The position numbers and the translations under genes are program-made. The notes under the pieces were generated by a model, which was not told the origin of the DNA, did no database searches, and saw nothing but the letters and a program-made list of their open reading frames with translations. From NCBI GenBank assembly GCA_945868305.1, contig CAMBKU010000015.1, positions 1 to 42,579 on the forward strand: a DNA stretch of 42,579 nucleotides, written 5' to 3'. Source of the stretch: an uncultured Lachnospiraceae bacterium. GTDB taxonomy: Bacteria; Bacillota; Clostridia; Lachnospirales; Lachnospiraceae. Positions 23,424 to 32,587 of the stretch are shown here, piece after piece; within the stretch, counting starts at the first letter, position 1, and every line of letters begins with the position of its first letter.

Positions 23424-25115
23424 CTATTTTTCACTCTTGGATTTTTTTGCATGTAATGCTAATTCTTTCATTTCCCTTGCGCTCTCCAAAACGGTATCTG
23501 TAATTGCCACACCACCAATCATCCGTCCCAATTCCTTTACGCTTTCTTCCTTTTCCAGTGGGCGTATGGTTGACACGGTATTTTTTCCGACTACCGATTT
23601 TTCAATCAGAAAATGTACATCCGCCATAGCTGCAATCTGCGGCAGGTGCGTAATACAAATGACCTGATGCTTCCTTCCAATTACATTCATCTTCTCCGAA
23701 ACCATCTGTGCCGTCCTACCACTGATTCCGGCATCGATTTCATCAAAAATCAGGGTTCCGATGGAATCATTCTCTGCCAGCACCGCTTTCATTGCCAGCA
23801 TGATTCTGGACATTTCCCCACCGGAAGCGACTTTAGATAACGGCTTTAACGGCTCACCCGGATTTGTGGAAATTAAAAACTCTGCATCATCCATACCGTT
23901 TCCGGTAATACGTTCTGCATTTTTAAAATCCATTTCAAAACGGACATCCAAAAAATTCAAGTCAATTAAGGATTCTGTCACCTCTGCCGTCAGCCTTTTT
24001 GCATATTTTTTTCGAATTTCTGATACCTTTTTACAGTCTGCATGAAATATCTTTTCTGCCTGCATCAGCTGTTCCCTTAGTCCTGTCACATAAGCATCAT
24101 GATCTTTTAAACGGCTGATTTTTTCTTCCCGTTTCTGTTTTTCTTCTAAAATTTCTTCGATGGAATCACCATACTTGGATTTCAGATGATTAATTAAATC
24201 CAGGCGCTTTTCCGTCTGGAAAAAATGTTCTTCGTCGAAATCGGCCTCCTGCAAATACTCGGAAATTTCCCGGTTTAAATCACTTAAAAGATTATCGATT
24301 TCTAAAAGTTCCTGGGAAAACCCACGCACTGCATCATCATAATCCTCTACATTAGAAAGCTCTCGCAAAGCCCGTGAGGTCAGATTAGAAGCACCGTCCA
24401 TTCCGCCTGCTGTATACTCATATGTCCGATTTAACGCCTCTACAATTTTCTTTCCATTGGCAAACTTTTTATAGTCGTTCTCCAGTTCCCCATCTTCTCC
24501 AATCCGTAAAGCGGCATCCTCTATCTCCTGCCACTCATACTCTAAAAATGACAGTTCCCGAAGCCTTTGTTCTTCATCCATGGAATTATTTTCCAGTTCT
24601 TCCTTCAATTCCCTATACTTTTTATAACTTTCTTTTAATGCCTCTTTGGGTTTTGCCAGTTCCGCTTTTGCATAATCATCCAGAATTTCCAGATGTTTCT
24701 TTTTGGAAAGCAGTGACTGATGCTCATGTTGTCCATGAATATCTATTAACAGTGCTGCCACTTCTTTTACTTTAGAAGCAGGAACCGTCTCTCCATTGAT
24801 TCTCGCCACACTGCGTCCCCCGGAAATTTTACGGCTCAGAATAACACTATTTTCCTCCACAGTAATATCCATGGCTGCAAGTGCCGCTTTCACCTGTTCA
24901 TCCGGCACCTCGAAAATGAGTTCCACCAGTGCAAAGTCTGCGTTTTCCCGCAACATTTCCTTTTGCACTTTCTCTCCCAGTGCCAGATTGACAGAACCGA
25001 TGATTATGGATTTACCTGCACCGGTTTCTCCGGAAAGAATGTTTAATCCCTCTCCGAATTCCACTTCCGCTTCTTCAATCAGTGCCAGATTTTTTACATG
25101 TAAGCTGCGTAACAT
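23424..25115 (-). CDS. recN: DNA repair protein RecN
   Basis: The 563-residue SMC-like ATPase starts with 'MLRSLHVKNLALIEEAEVEF' and Walker A 'GETGAGKS' (29-36). A coiled-coil middle (about 150-360) follows, then signature 'LSKVASGGEMSRIMLAMKAV', Walker B 'TLIFDEIDAGISG' and 'QVICITHLPQIAAMAD'. RecN acts early at double-strand breaks. Length is standard. AAGGAG precedes the ATG by five bases. It is the last gene of the operon, 39 bases after argR. Confidence 0.97.
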   Translation of the reverse strand: MLRSLHVKNLALIEEAEVEFGEGLNILSGETGAGKSIIIGSVNLALGEKVQKEMLRENADFALVELIFEVPDEQVKAALAAMDITVEENSVILSRKISGGRSVARINGETVPASKVKEVAALLIDIHGQHEHQSLLSKKKHLEILDDYAKAELAKPKEALKESYKKYRELKEELENNSMDEEQRLRELSFLEYEWQEIEDAALRIGEDGELENDYKKFANGKKIVEALNRTYEYTAGGMDGASNLTSRALRELSNVEDYDDAVRGFSQELLEIDNLLSDLNREISEYLQEADFDEEHFFQTEKRLDLINHLKSKYGDSIEEILEEKQKREEKISRLKDHDAYVTGLREQLMQAEKIFHADCKKVSEIRKKYAKRLTAEVTESLIDLNFLDVRFEMDFKNAERITGNGMDDAEFLISTNPGEPLKPLSKVASGGEMSRIMLAMKAVLAENDSIGTLIFDEIDAGISGRTAQMVSEKMNVIGRKHQVICITHLPQIAAMADVHFLIEKSVVGKNTVSTIRPLEKEESVKELGRMIGGVAITDTVLESAREMKELALHAKKSKSEK

Positions 25116-25154
25116 ATAATCTCCTTCTACTCTCTCATACGGCTTTTTACCTGT

Positions 25155-25607
25155 CTACTCCTCCAACATCCTGCGAAGCCTTCCCATCAGGGATACCGTA
25201 TCATCCACTGTACGAACAGCGCACATAATCGTATCATCCCCTGCTATACTGCCGACAATTTCATTGCAGACCATATGATCCAGTGCAGCTGCCACTGCCA
25301 TCGCCATTCCTGAAACGGTTTTTATAATCAAAATGTTCTGAGCCATATCCATGGAAATAAAACCTTCCCGGAATACCCTTGTGTATTTTGCGGTAAGATC
25401 CTCCGAAGTCTCATTCAAGGCTACATACTTCTGTTTTCCGCTATTTAGTGCTACTTTTGTAAGTTTTAATTCTCGGATATCCCGGGAAACCGTTGCCTGC
25501 GTAACGTGATAGCCCTCCCGCTCCAACTGTGCAGATAATTCCTCCTGGGTTTCAATATCATTTTTTTGAATCAGTTCCAAAATTTTGGCATGTCTGCTCG
25601 TTTTCAT
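25155..25607 (-). CDS. argR: Arginine repressor ArgR/AhrC
   Basis: The 150-residue protein has an N-terminal winged helix ('SRHAKILELIQKNDIETQEEL' region and 'VTQATVSRDIRELKL') and a C-terminal arginine-binding, oligomerising domain with 'IVGSIAGDDTIMCAVR'. It represses arginine synthesis and may activate catabolism. An in-frame ATG at 25619 overlaps the nadK stop, but GGAGG five bases before the ATG at 25607 makes that start more likely. In clostridia argR regularly lies between nadK and recN, as here. Confidence 0.95.
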   Translation of the reverse strand: MKTSRHAKILELIQKNDIETQEELSAQLEREGYHVTQATVSRDIRELKLTKVALNSGKQKYVALNETSEDLTAKYTRVFREGFISMDMAQNILIIKTVSGMAMAVAAALDHMVCNEIVGSIAGDDTIMCAVRTVDDTVSLMGRLRRMLEE

Positions 25608-25618
25608 ATATCCCTCCA

Positions 25619-26479
25619 TTATGCGTAAGTATGCATTTTCTTTCTGAGTATTTCCAAAAAACTGATTTTACTCAATTTTAAAATTTGTGTACAGGTTTTT
25701 GCCTTATGAACCACAATGCGATCACCAACTTCCAAATGTACCGCATTATCTCCGTCAAAACTGACCTCAACCTTTTCATCCTTCTCACTCCGCCGCTGAC
25801 CAACCTCAATGACAATCTCATCCTCTGCGCTTAACACTATACTTTTTGAATTTAAGGTGTGTGAGTTAATTGGTGTAATCAAAATCAGGTTTGCCTGAGG
25901 ATCTACAATTGGTCCTCCTGCAGACATATTGTACGCGGTAGAACCTGTGGCAGTAGCCACAATAATGCCATCCGCCATAAAATCCGATAAGTATTCTCCA
26001 TTGACATAGACCACCAGATTTACAATCTGAAGTGCTCCGCTCCGATGGATTACAATGTCATTTAATGCATTCACCTCACCGAATTCTGTTCCGTCCTTAA
26101 CTACATAACCGCTTAACATCATCCGATGCTCTAAAACGTAATCATCAGAAAACATCCTGTCAATTGCCGCACATACAGTATCTTCCTCCAATTCACATAA
26201 ATAACCGAGGTTTCCATGATTAACACCTATCAGCGGAATCTTTAATCTCACCGTATCTCTTGCTGCCCTGATTAATGTCCCATCGCCACCAATCACAAAG
26301 ATACACTCTGTCCCTTCAGGAATCTGCTCCAAAGAAAGCGTACGTTTTCCAAACTCCGGATCCACACTGACCTGATAGGAACAGTTCCCACCCTTAAGCT
26401 GGATATAATCACATATTTTTTTGGTCAGCATCAGATTTTCATCCTTTACTGCATTGGTAATGATATAAAATTTTCTCAT
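25619..26479 (-). CDS. nadK: NAD kinase
   Basis: The 286-residue enzyme makes NADP from NAD and ATP (or polyphosphate). It carries 'VIGGDGTLI' (GGDGT at 64-68), 'NDIVIHR' (from 140) and 'TATGSTAYNMSAGGPIVDP' (from 176), the three family signatures. It starts two bases after the tlyA stop, so the two are coupled. The N-terminus has no extra domain. Confidence 0.96.
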   Translation of the reverse strand: MRKFYIITNAVKDENLMLTKKICDYIQLKGGNCSYQVSVDPEFGKRTLSLEQIPEGTECIFVIGGDGTLIRAARDTVRLKIPLIGVNHGNLGYLCELEEDTVCAAIDRMFSDDYVLEHRMMLSGYVVKDGTEFGEVNALNDIVIHRSGALQIVNLVVYVNGEYLSDFMADGIIVATATGSTAYNMSAGGPIVDPQANLILITPINSHTLNSKSIVLSAEDEIVIEVGQRRSEKDEKVEVSFDGDNAVHLEVGDRIVVHKAKTCTQILKLSKISFLEILRKKMHTYA

Positions 26480-26481
26480 AA

Positions 26482-27282
26482 CTATGCCAGTTCCGCATGC
26501 GCCGCTTCCACCACGGCGTCGATATCCACGGACTCCTCCTTTGCCCCCTCTGCACCGTTTTCAAGATACACAAGATACTCAATGTTTCCCTCTGGGCCCT
26601 TAATCGGCGAATATTCCAGATTTCGTACAAGAAACCCCTGGTCAACTGCAAAATCAATAACCTTTTCTATGACTTCCTTATGTACCTTTTTATCCCGGAC
26701 AACGCCTTTCTTACCTACTTTTTCCCTGCCTGCTTCAAACTGTGGTTTGATGAGACATACCATCTGTCCTTTCTCTGTAAGCAATGCCTGAGCCGGTCCC
26801 AAAACTTTTGTTAATGAAATAAAAGAAACATCCACGGATGCAAAATCCAGCTTATCAGCAATATCTTCGGGTGTCACATAGCGTATATTCGTTTTTTCCA
26901 TACAGACCACCCGCTCATCCTGTCTAAGTTTCCAGGCAAACTGACCATATCCCACATCCACGGCATACACCTTTACTGCTCCGTTTTGCAGCATACAATC
27001 CGTAAAACCTCCGGTGGATGCTCCGATATCCATGCATATTTTTCCATCCAGGGTAATTCCAAAATTTTTCATTGCCTTTTCTAACTTCAATCCGCCCCGG
27101 CTTACGTATTTTAGTGTGGAGCCATGAATTTCAATCTTTGCCTCTACATCAAAATTTGTTCCTGCCTTGTCCTCTCTTTGTCCGTCCACAAAAACATTCC
27201 CTTCCATAATCATGGTTTTCGCCTTCTCTCTGGACGGCGCAAGGCCTCTGTTTACCAATAATACATCCAGTCTTTCTTTCAT
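26482..27282 (-). CDS. tlyA: TlyA family rRNA 2'-O-methyltransferase
   Basis: The 266-residue protein has an N-terminal S4 RNA-binding domain ('ERLDVLLVNRGLAPSREKA') and an FtsJ-type methyltransferase domain with 'DIGASTGGFTDCML' and 'KPQFEAGREKVG'. TlyA methylates cytidine 2'-O in 16S and sometimes 23S rRNA; the name 'hemolysin' is historical. A GTG three codons upstream (27291) could also start it, but the ATG matches the usual N-terminus. It lies 76 bases after dxs and directly before nadK. Confidence 0.93.
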   Translation of the reverse strand: MKERLDVLLVNRGLAPSREKAKTMIMEGNVFVDGQREDKAGTNFDVEAKIEIHGSTLKYVSRGGLKLEKAMKNFGITLDGKICMDIGASTGGFTDCMLQNGAVKVYAVDVGYGQFAWKLRQDERVVCMEKTNIRYVTPEDIADKLDFASVDVSFISLTKVLGPAQALLTEKGQMVCLIKPQFEAGREKVGKKGVVRDKKVHKEVIEKVIDFAVDQGFLVRNLEYSPIKGPEGNIEYLVYLENGAEGAKEESVDIDAVVEAAHAELA

Positions 27283-27358
27283 AAATCCCACTTTTCTTTT
27301 ATTCTAAATATATTTTAATACAAAATGAATATTTTTACATATAAAATTTTACTAAAAA

Positions 27359-29224
27359 TTATAATCCAATAAACTCTGCAACAATCTTTTTATAGACTGA
27401 GTCAGCATCAATACCGACCTCCTGCCTTAATATATCCACATTCCCATGCTCGACATATTCATCCGATATAGCAATATTTATAATATGCACCGGATAATGA
27501 CAGGCCGAAAGATATTCCGTCACATGTTCACCAAAACCACCGCTTAGCACATTTTCTTCCATGGTTACGATCAATTTATGCTCTCTTGCCGCCTGACGAA
27601 GCATCTCTTCATCCAGAGGCTTCGCAAATCTTGCATTAATCAGACTGCAGTGATAATCCAATGCCTTTAATCGTTCCCTTACTTCAACCGCAGTCTTTAC
27701 CATACTCCCGTATGCAATCAGGGCAATATCGCATTCATCATAGATAATCTCACTCTTTCCAAACACAATCGGTGCCCGAAATTCTTTTAGCCCGTCATAT
27801 GCCTCCCCTCTCGGATAACGAATGGAAATCGGTGTCTCAAACTTTACGGCAAACTTAATCATATCCGATAATTCCCATTTGTTTTTCGGTGCCATAAGTG
27901 TCATATTCGGCATACATGAGAGATACGATATATCAAAAATTCCCTGATGTGTCTCACCGTCGCTTCCCACAAGTCCTGCACGATCAATAGCAAAAACCAC
28001 CGGAAGATTCTGGATACAGACATCATGCAAAATCTGGTCATACGCCCGCTGCAGAAAAGAAGAATAGATTGCTACGATTGGCTTTAAGCCCGCCGCTGCA
28101 AGCCCCGCCGCAAATGTCACTGCATGTTCTTCTGCAATACCAACATCAAAAAAACGCTCCGGAAACATATTGCGGAACCGTTTTAAGCCCGTGCCATCTG
28201 CCATGGCAGCCGTAATTGCAACTACTTTTTCATCCCGGTCACCCAGCTTTCGCATAACTGTGGAAAAAATGTCCTGATAATTCGCCTTCACTCTTGGATT
28301 AGACGGAATACCAGTCTCTATATCAAACGGCTCCGTGCCATGAAATCTGGCAGGATGACGTTCTGCCGGAGCATAGCCTTTCCCTTTTTTGGTAATAACA
28401 TGTACAAGCACCGCTCCGTCAATTTTGGACGCTTCATGAAAAACCCTCACCATCGCAGAAATGTCATGTCCGTCCACCGGTCCCAGATAGACAATTCCCA
28501 TATTCTCAAAATACATTCCTGGTATCACAAGCTGTTTTATACTGCTTTTGGTTTTATGAATATTACGGATAATTTTTTCTCCATACACAGGAATTTTACT
28601 TAAGGAGTCAATCACACCATTTTTTAAATCCTGATATGCGTTCGCTGTACGGATGCTGCTCAAATAACGGGACATTCCTCCTACATTTTCGGAAATAGAC
28701 ATATTATTGTCATTTAAGACAATGATAAAATTTGATTTTAACTTAGAAGCATTATTTAAAGCCTCATACGCCATACCGCCAGTCAATGCGCCATCGCCAA
28801 TCACCGAGACAACCTTATAGTCTTCCCCTGTCAATTCCCTGGCCATGGCATAGCCAAGCCCTGCTGAAATCGACGTTGAACTGTGCCCAGTATCAAAACA
28901 GTCACAGTCACTTTCCGCCCGTTTCGGGAAACCGCTCATGCCGCCATATTTACGCAAATCGTCAAACCCGGCTTTACGCCCCGTTAATAATTTATGCGTA
29001 TAGGACTGATGCCCCACATCCCAGATAATCTTATCCTGGGGCAGAGTAAAGGCAAGATGCATAGCCATGGTAAGTTCCACCACACCAAGGTTAGATGCCA
29101 GATGTCCCCCGGTAACAGAAATCTTTCGAATCAAAAAATCCCTAATCTCATCTGCTAATATAGGAAGCTCCTGTGGCTCCAGTTTTTTTATGTCATTTTC
29201 TTTGTTGATTTTCTCTAAGACCAT
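27359..29224 (-). CDS. dxs: 1-deoxy-D-xylulose-5-phosphate synthase
   Basis: The 621-residue enzyme condenses pyruvate and glyceraldehyde-3-phosphate in the first step of the MEP isoprenoid pathway. The thiamine-diphosphate motif starts 'GDGALTGGMAYEALNNA', the catalytic Glu lies in 'IAEEHAVTFAAGLA', and the C-terminal transketolase-like domain has 'RYPRGEAYDG'. Length is standard. GAGG precedes the ATG. It lies 11 bases after ispA, so substrate supply and prenyl-chain synthesis are co-transcribed. Confidence 0.98.
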   Translation of the reverse strand: MVLEKINKENDIKKLEPQELPILADEIRDFLIRKISVTGGHLASNLGVVELTMAMHLAFTLPQDKIIWDVGHQSYTHKLLTGRKAGFDDLRKYGGMSGFPKRAESDCDCFDTGHSSTSISAGLGYAMARELTGEDYKVVSVIGDGALTGGMAYEALNNASKLKSNFIIVLNDNNMSISENVGGMSRYLSSIRTANAYQDLKNGVIDSLSKIPVYGEKIIRNIHKTKSSIKQLVIPGMYFENMGIVYLGPVDGHDISAMVRVFHEASKIDGAVLVHVITKKGKGYAPAERHPARFHGTEPFDIETGIPSNPRVKANYQDIFSTVMRKLGDRDEKVVAITAAMADGTGLKRFRNMFPERFFDVGIAEEHAVTFAAGLAAAGLKPIVAIYSSFLQRAYDQILHDVCIQNLPVVFAIDRAGLVGSDGETHQGIFDISYLSCMPNMTLMAPKNKWELSDMIKFAVKFETPISIRYPRGEAYDGLKEFRAPIVFGKSEIIYDECDIALIAYGSMVKTAVEVRERLKALDYHCSLINARFAKPLDEEMLRQAAREHKLIVTMEENVLSGGFGEHVTEYLSACHYPVHIINIAISDEYVEHGNVDILRQEVGIDADSVYKKIVAEFIGL

Positions 29225-29235
29225 AAGCCTTACCT

Positions 29236-30126
29236 CTATTTTTCTCTTTGGATCAAAGATAACAATAACTGATTTAAAAACTCGTTTTTCACGGAAAGAG
29301 AAGCCAACCTCTCCACTGCAGATTTAGAGAGATATTCCACATCTTCTTTTGATTTTTCTAATCCCTCATACGTCACATAGGTCGCCTTGTTGTTCTTCTC
29401 ATCACTGCCAACAGGTTTTCCCAGTATCTCGCTGGTACCTGTAACATCCAAAATATCGTCTTGAATCTGAAATGCAAGTCCTACCTCTCCAGCTGCTTTC
29501 TCAATAATTTCCTGTTCCGCTTCAGATGCCCCTGCAAGAATTGCTCCCACCAGCATGGAAGCTTCAATCAATGCACTAGTCTTTAATCGATAAATAAAAT
29601 CCAGCTTTTCCCGTGTAATGGCATCTCCCTTGTCTGTTTCCACATCCACGGTCTGTCCACCGACCATTCCATAAATACCTGCTTTTTTGGCAAGAACAGC
29701 AAATGCCTGTCCCACCCTTACATTTTCAGGTTCCATGGAGAATGCAAGCGCCACCGTCTCATAAGCAAGATTGAGAAGTCCATCTCCGGCGAGAATGCCC
29801 ATAGCCTCCCCATATGCCTTATGCGTAGTTGGTTTTCCCCGTCGAAGGTCATCATTATCCATGGCAGGAAGGTCGTCATGCACCAGCGAATAAGTGTGTA
29901 TCATCTCGATTGCCGCCATAAAAGGCTCAATTACTTTCGAACTGCCTCCAAACATTCGGTAGGTTTCAAGCATCAACATTGGCCGAAGCCTTTTTCCTCC
30001 GGCAAGAAAGCTGTAGTTCATTGCTTCGATCACAGTTTTCTGGAATCCCTCCTCTTTGGGAAGATACCCTGTAATGATATGCTCTACCTCTTTTGTATGA
30101 AGGTTCACTTCTTCTATTCTGTCCAT
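29236..30126 (-). CDS. ispA: Polyprenyl (farnesyl/geranyl) diphosphate synthase
   Basis: The 296-residue enzyme has the first Asp-rich motif 'DDLPAMDNDD' (84-93), 'GGKRLRP' near residue 43 and the second Asp-rich motif 'DDILD' (223-227). Two residues lie between the Asp pairs of the first motif, as in bacterial farnesyl diphosphate synthases. Product length is inferred from family and operon. AGGAG precedes the ATG by six bases. xseB lies nine bases upstream. Confidence 0.95.
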   Translation of the reverse strand: MDRIEEVNLHTKEVEHIITGYLPKEEGFQKTVIEAMNYSFLAGGKRLRPMLMLETYRMFGGSSKVIEPFMAAIEMIHTYSLVHDDLPAMDNDDLRRGKPTTHKAYGEAMGILAGDGLLNLAYETVALAFSMEPENVRVGQAFAVLAKKAGIYGMVGGQTVDVETDKGDAITREKLDFIYRLKTSALIEASMLVGAILAGASEAEQEIIEKAAGEVGLAFQIQDDILDVTGTSEILGKPVGSDEKNNKATYVTYEGLEKSKEDVEYLSKSAVERLASLSVKNEFLNQLLLSLIQREK

Positions 30127-30135
30127 GGCATTCTC

Positions 30136-30351
30136 CTAAAATTCCTCTAATTCTCCCTGCTCATTCAGCAGAAGCATTTTCTTTTCTACTTTGTCAATTT
30201 CTTCATTGCATTGTTTTAATTTTTTCATTCCTGCTTCATAAAGTGCAAAAGATTCATCCAAAGCCATATCCTTTGACTCCAGATTGTTAATTATATCTTC
30301 AATTTCCGCAAAGGTCTGCTCCAAATTCTGTTTCTTTTCTTCTTCACTCAT
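30136..30351 (-). CDS. xseB: Exodeoxyribonuclease VII small subunit
   Basis: The 71-residue helical protein shows the family pattern 'TFAEIEDIINNLESKDMALDE' region followed by 'SFALYEAGMKKLKQCNEEI'. Several XseB chains bind one XseA. The start overlaps the xseA stop by 4 bp (ATGA), which helps match subunit ratios by coupling. Confidence 0.95.
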   Translation of the reverse strand: MSEEEKKQNLEQTFAEIEDIINNLESKDMALDESFALYEAGMKKLKQCNEEIDKVEKKMLLLNEQGELEEF

Positions 30352-31574
30352 GATGGATTCCTCCGAAATTTTTCTTTCTTTTCTACCACGGCTTCCAGGC
30401 AGCCGTTCAAGACCTGAATTTTAATTTTTTCTCCTACATCCACCTGACTGACATCATGGATATTTTTTCCTTCCATATCTGATACAAAAGAAAACCCCTG
30501 GCTCAATTTCTTTAGAGGAGAAAGTCCATCCAGATTCTGCGCCAGCAATTCCATACGATGACGTTTTTCAGTCAGTATCCCCTGCATGGCATAATTGAGT
30601 TTATCCTCCAAATCTGCCGCATACTGTTTCTTTCCGTTCAACTGATTTTCAGGGCTTAAATATTTAAGCTTTGCCACATATTGCAGTAAACGGTTTTTGG
30701 TAAGCTCCATACGGTTTTTCACCAGACGATTCAACCGGTTTTCACATGCCTGCAAATCCATAAGAAACCTTTGTACATCATATACTGCCAATTCCGCAGC
30801 AGCAGAAGGCGTCGGTGCCCGCAAATCTGCAACGTAATCCGCAATCGTGGTATCGGTCTCATGTCCCACCGCCGATATAATTGGCGTCTCGCATTCAAAA
30901 ATGGCACGCGCCACGATTTCTTCATTGAAGGCCCACAGGTCTTCGATAGAACCACCGCCGCGCCCTACAATCATAACGTCCACGCCAAGCATATCCAGCG
31001 CATGGATACCGTTTACAATACTTGCCGCTGCTCCCTCACCCTGCACCAGTGCAGGGTACAGAATAAGCTGGACATAAGGATTACGTCTGGACGAAATATT
31101 CCGAATATCCTGAATTGCAGCTCCGGTAGGTGCTGTTACAATTCCAACCCGTTTCACATAACGTGGAATCGGCTTTTTATATTCCGGCGCAAACATGCCC
31201 ATCTCTTCCAATTCCCGTTTTAAAGCCTCATACCGTCTGTACAAATCGCCTTCCCCATCCAGAGAAATCTCCCTGGCATAAAGCTGATACTTTCCATCCC
31301 TCTCATAGACTTCAATCGAACCGGTAACAACCACCTTATCTCCCTCTTTCATGGGAAAAGTAAGTCCTTTCCGATTTCCCGCAAACATGATTCCATTTAT
31401 CGTACCGGAAGCATCCTTTAAAGTAAAATAGATATGCCCGGATGTATGATATTTACAATTTGAAATCTCTCCCTTCACGCAAAGCTGTCTTAAAAGGAAG
31501 TCCTGGGAAAACATATTTTTAATGTAAGTATTGATTTGTCCTACGGTATAAATATTTCTTTTTCCCTGTATCAT
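30348..31574 (-). CDS. xseA: Exodeoxyribonuclease VII large subunit
   Basis: The 408-residue subunit has an N-terminal OB-fold (about 1-100), the catalytic core with 'GRGGGSIEDLWAFNEEIVA' and 'SAVGHETDTTIADYVADLRA', and a C-terminal coiled coil that holds XseB. It degrades single-stranded DNA from both ends. It overlaps both neighbours (nusB and xseB) by 4 bp. Confidence 0.97.
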   Translation of the reverse strand: MIQGKRNIYTVGQINTYIKNMFSQDFLLRQLCVKGEISNCKYHTSGHIYFTLKDASGTINGIMFAGNRKGLTFPMKEGDKVVVTGSIEVYERDGKYQLYAREISLDGEGDLYRRYEALKRELEEMGMFAPEYKKPIPRYVKRVGIVTAPTGAAIQDIRNISSRRNPYVQLILYPALVQGEGAAASIVNGIHALDMLGVDVMIVGRGGGSIEDLWAFNEEIVARAIFECETPIISAVGHETDTTIADYVADLRAPTPSAAAELAVYDVQRFLMDLQACENRLNRLVKNRMELTKNRLLQYVAKLKYLSPENQLNGKKQYAADLEDKLNYAMQGILTEKRHRMELLAQNLDGLSPLKKLSQGFSFVSDMEGKNIHDVSQVDVGEKIKIQVLNGCLEAVVEKKEKFRRNPS

Positions 31575-31969
31575 GCCAGTTTCGCCAACACTCCGTTTAC
31601 AAAAGAGGACGAGGTGTCCGTACCGTATTTCTTCGCCAGTTCAACTGCCTCATTGATGGCAACCCCCGTTGGAACATCCTCCTCATATTTCATTTCATAG
31701 ACCGCCAGACGGATAATCGTAAGATCCACTTTGCCCATACGGCTCGTCTTCCAGCCTTTTGCCACTTCATTAACTGCCTCATCGATTTCCACTATATGGG
31801 CAATAATATCTTTTACTTTCTTTTTTACATATGCGATATCCTCTTCGCCTGCTTCTTCCTCTTTTGTCTCAAAGAACAGTTCCTCCTGCTCCTCATATTC
31901 CTTTACATCGTGGAATTCCACGCGGAACAAAATCTGAAATACCTGTTCTCTTAATTCTCTCCTGCTCAT
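31571..31969 (-). CDS. nusB: Transcription antitermination factor NusB
   Basis: The 132-residue all-helical protein starts 'SRRELREQVFQILFRVEF' and ends with 'VPTGVAINEAVELAKKYG' and 'SSFVNGVLAKL', the NusB signatures. It binds boxA RNA with NusE during rRNA transcription. AAAGGA precedes the ATG. It is the first gene of the nusB-recN operon. A TATAAT lies upstream at 32067-32072 (complement). Confidence 0.96.
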   Translation of the reverse strand: MSRRELREQVFQILFRVEFHDVKEYEEQEELFFETKEEEAGEEDIAYVKKKVKDIIAHIVEIDEAVNEVAKGWKTSRMGKVDLTIIRLAVYEMKYEEDVPTGVAINEAVELAKKYGTDTSSSFVNGVLAKLA

Positions 31970-32037
31970 ATGATTTCCTTTCTATTCTTTATCATCCTCC
32001 CAAAAGGGCTGCTTCACGAAACATTTTATGTGAAACG

Positions 32038-32065
32038 AAAAAGGATGTCATTTTCGACATCCTTT
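32038..32065 (-). terminator. Terminator between asp23 and nusB
   Basis: AAAGGATGTC (32040-32049) and GACATCCTTT (32056-32065) form a 10-bp stem with a six-base loop, followed on the minus strand by a short T-run. A TATAAT (complement 32067-32072) directly precedes it, so transcripts starting there would begin inside the hairpin. Confidence 0.75.
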
Positions 32066-32097
32066 ATTATACAACATCCATGCATAATTAAAAAGTA

Positions 32098-32475
32098 TTA
32101 TTTATTGCCGCCCATATCTACACTTGCAATACGCACATTTACGAGTGCAACATTTAATCCTGTCATGGTCTCAATCGCTGTCTTGACCTTCTCCTGCACC
32201 TTTGCTGAAACCTCCGGAATCGCATATCCGTAAGCTATATTTAAAGCAACCTCTACCTCTACGCATTCCTCTAATACTTCTACCCGGACGCCCTTGGACA
32301 GATTTTTCATGCCGAGTTTACTCACAAGCTCATTTGTAATATTGCCAGCCATAGAGCTGACCCCCTCAACCTCTGTTGCCGCAAGCCCTGCGATGATTGC
32401 AACCACTTCATCTGCAATGCGTACCTCGCCAAGGTTATCTTCCTTTATCTTAAAAATCTTTCTGTCTTCAGCCAT
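32098..32475 (-). CDS. Asp23/Gls24 family envelope stress protein
   Basis: The 125-residue protein has the Asp23 fold signature: 'GEVRIADEVVAIIAGLAATEV' region, 'GVRVEVLEECVEVEVALNI' and 'VQEKVKTAIETMTGL'. Family members coat the inner membrane face or respond to alkaline and envelope stress. A GTG six codons upstream is possible, but AGGAGG eight bases before the ATG at 32475 fixes the start. It often lies beside nusB in clostridia. It is monocistronic here, with a promoter overlapped by a cre-like palindrome. Confidence 0.92.
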   Translation of the reverse strand: MAEDRKIFKIKEDNLGEVRIADEVVAIIAGLAATEVEGVSSMAGNITNELVSKLGMKNLSKGVRVEVLEECVEVEVALNIAYGYAIPEVSAKVQEKVKTAIETMTGLNVALVNVRIASVDMGGNK

Positions 32476-32540
32476 ACCTTCTGCCTCCTGCACTTATTAT
32501 CTACCTGTGAAACAGCCTGCTGTTTCATATTGTTTGCTTT

Positions 32541-32577
32541 ATTATAACAGATTATTTACTTTTTGAAAACATTTTCA
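32541..32577 (-). promoter_or_regulatory. asp23 promoter overlapped by a cre-like palindrome
   Basis: On the minus strand TTTTCA (32564-32569) and TATAAT (32541-32546) are 17 bases apart. The -35 is part of TGAAAACATTTTCA (32564-32577), which matches the CcpA operator consensus TGWAANCGNTNWCA at 13 of 14 positions; the central G is A. Carbon-catabolite control is a hypothesis. Confidence 0.5.
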
Positions 32578-32587
32578 TACAAAATGC

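Noticed and set aside
23405-23433. Sigma-G-like CATACTA upstream of spoIVB at the end of recN
   Set aside because: The only -35-like sequence (TGAAAA) is 14 bases away, too short for sigma-G, and transcripts would start within the recN terminator.
32049-32060. TTCGACA Spo0A-box core between asp23 and nusB
   Set aside because: It is part of the loop and stem of the terminator hairpin, which explains the sequence.
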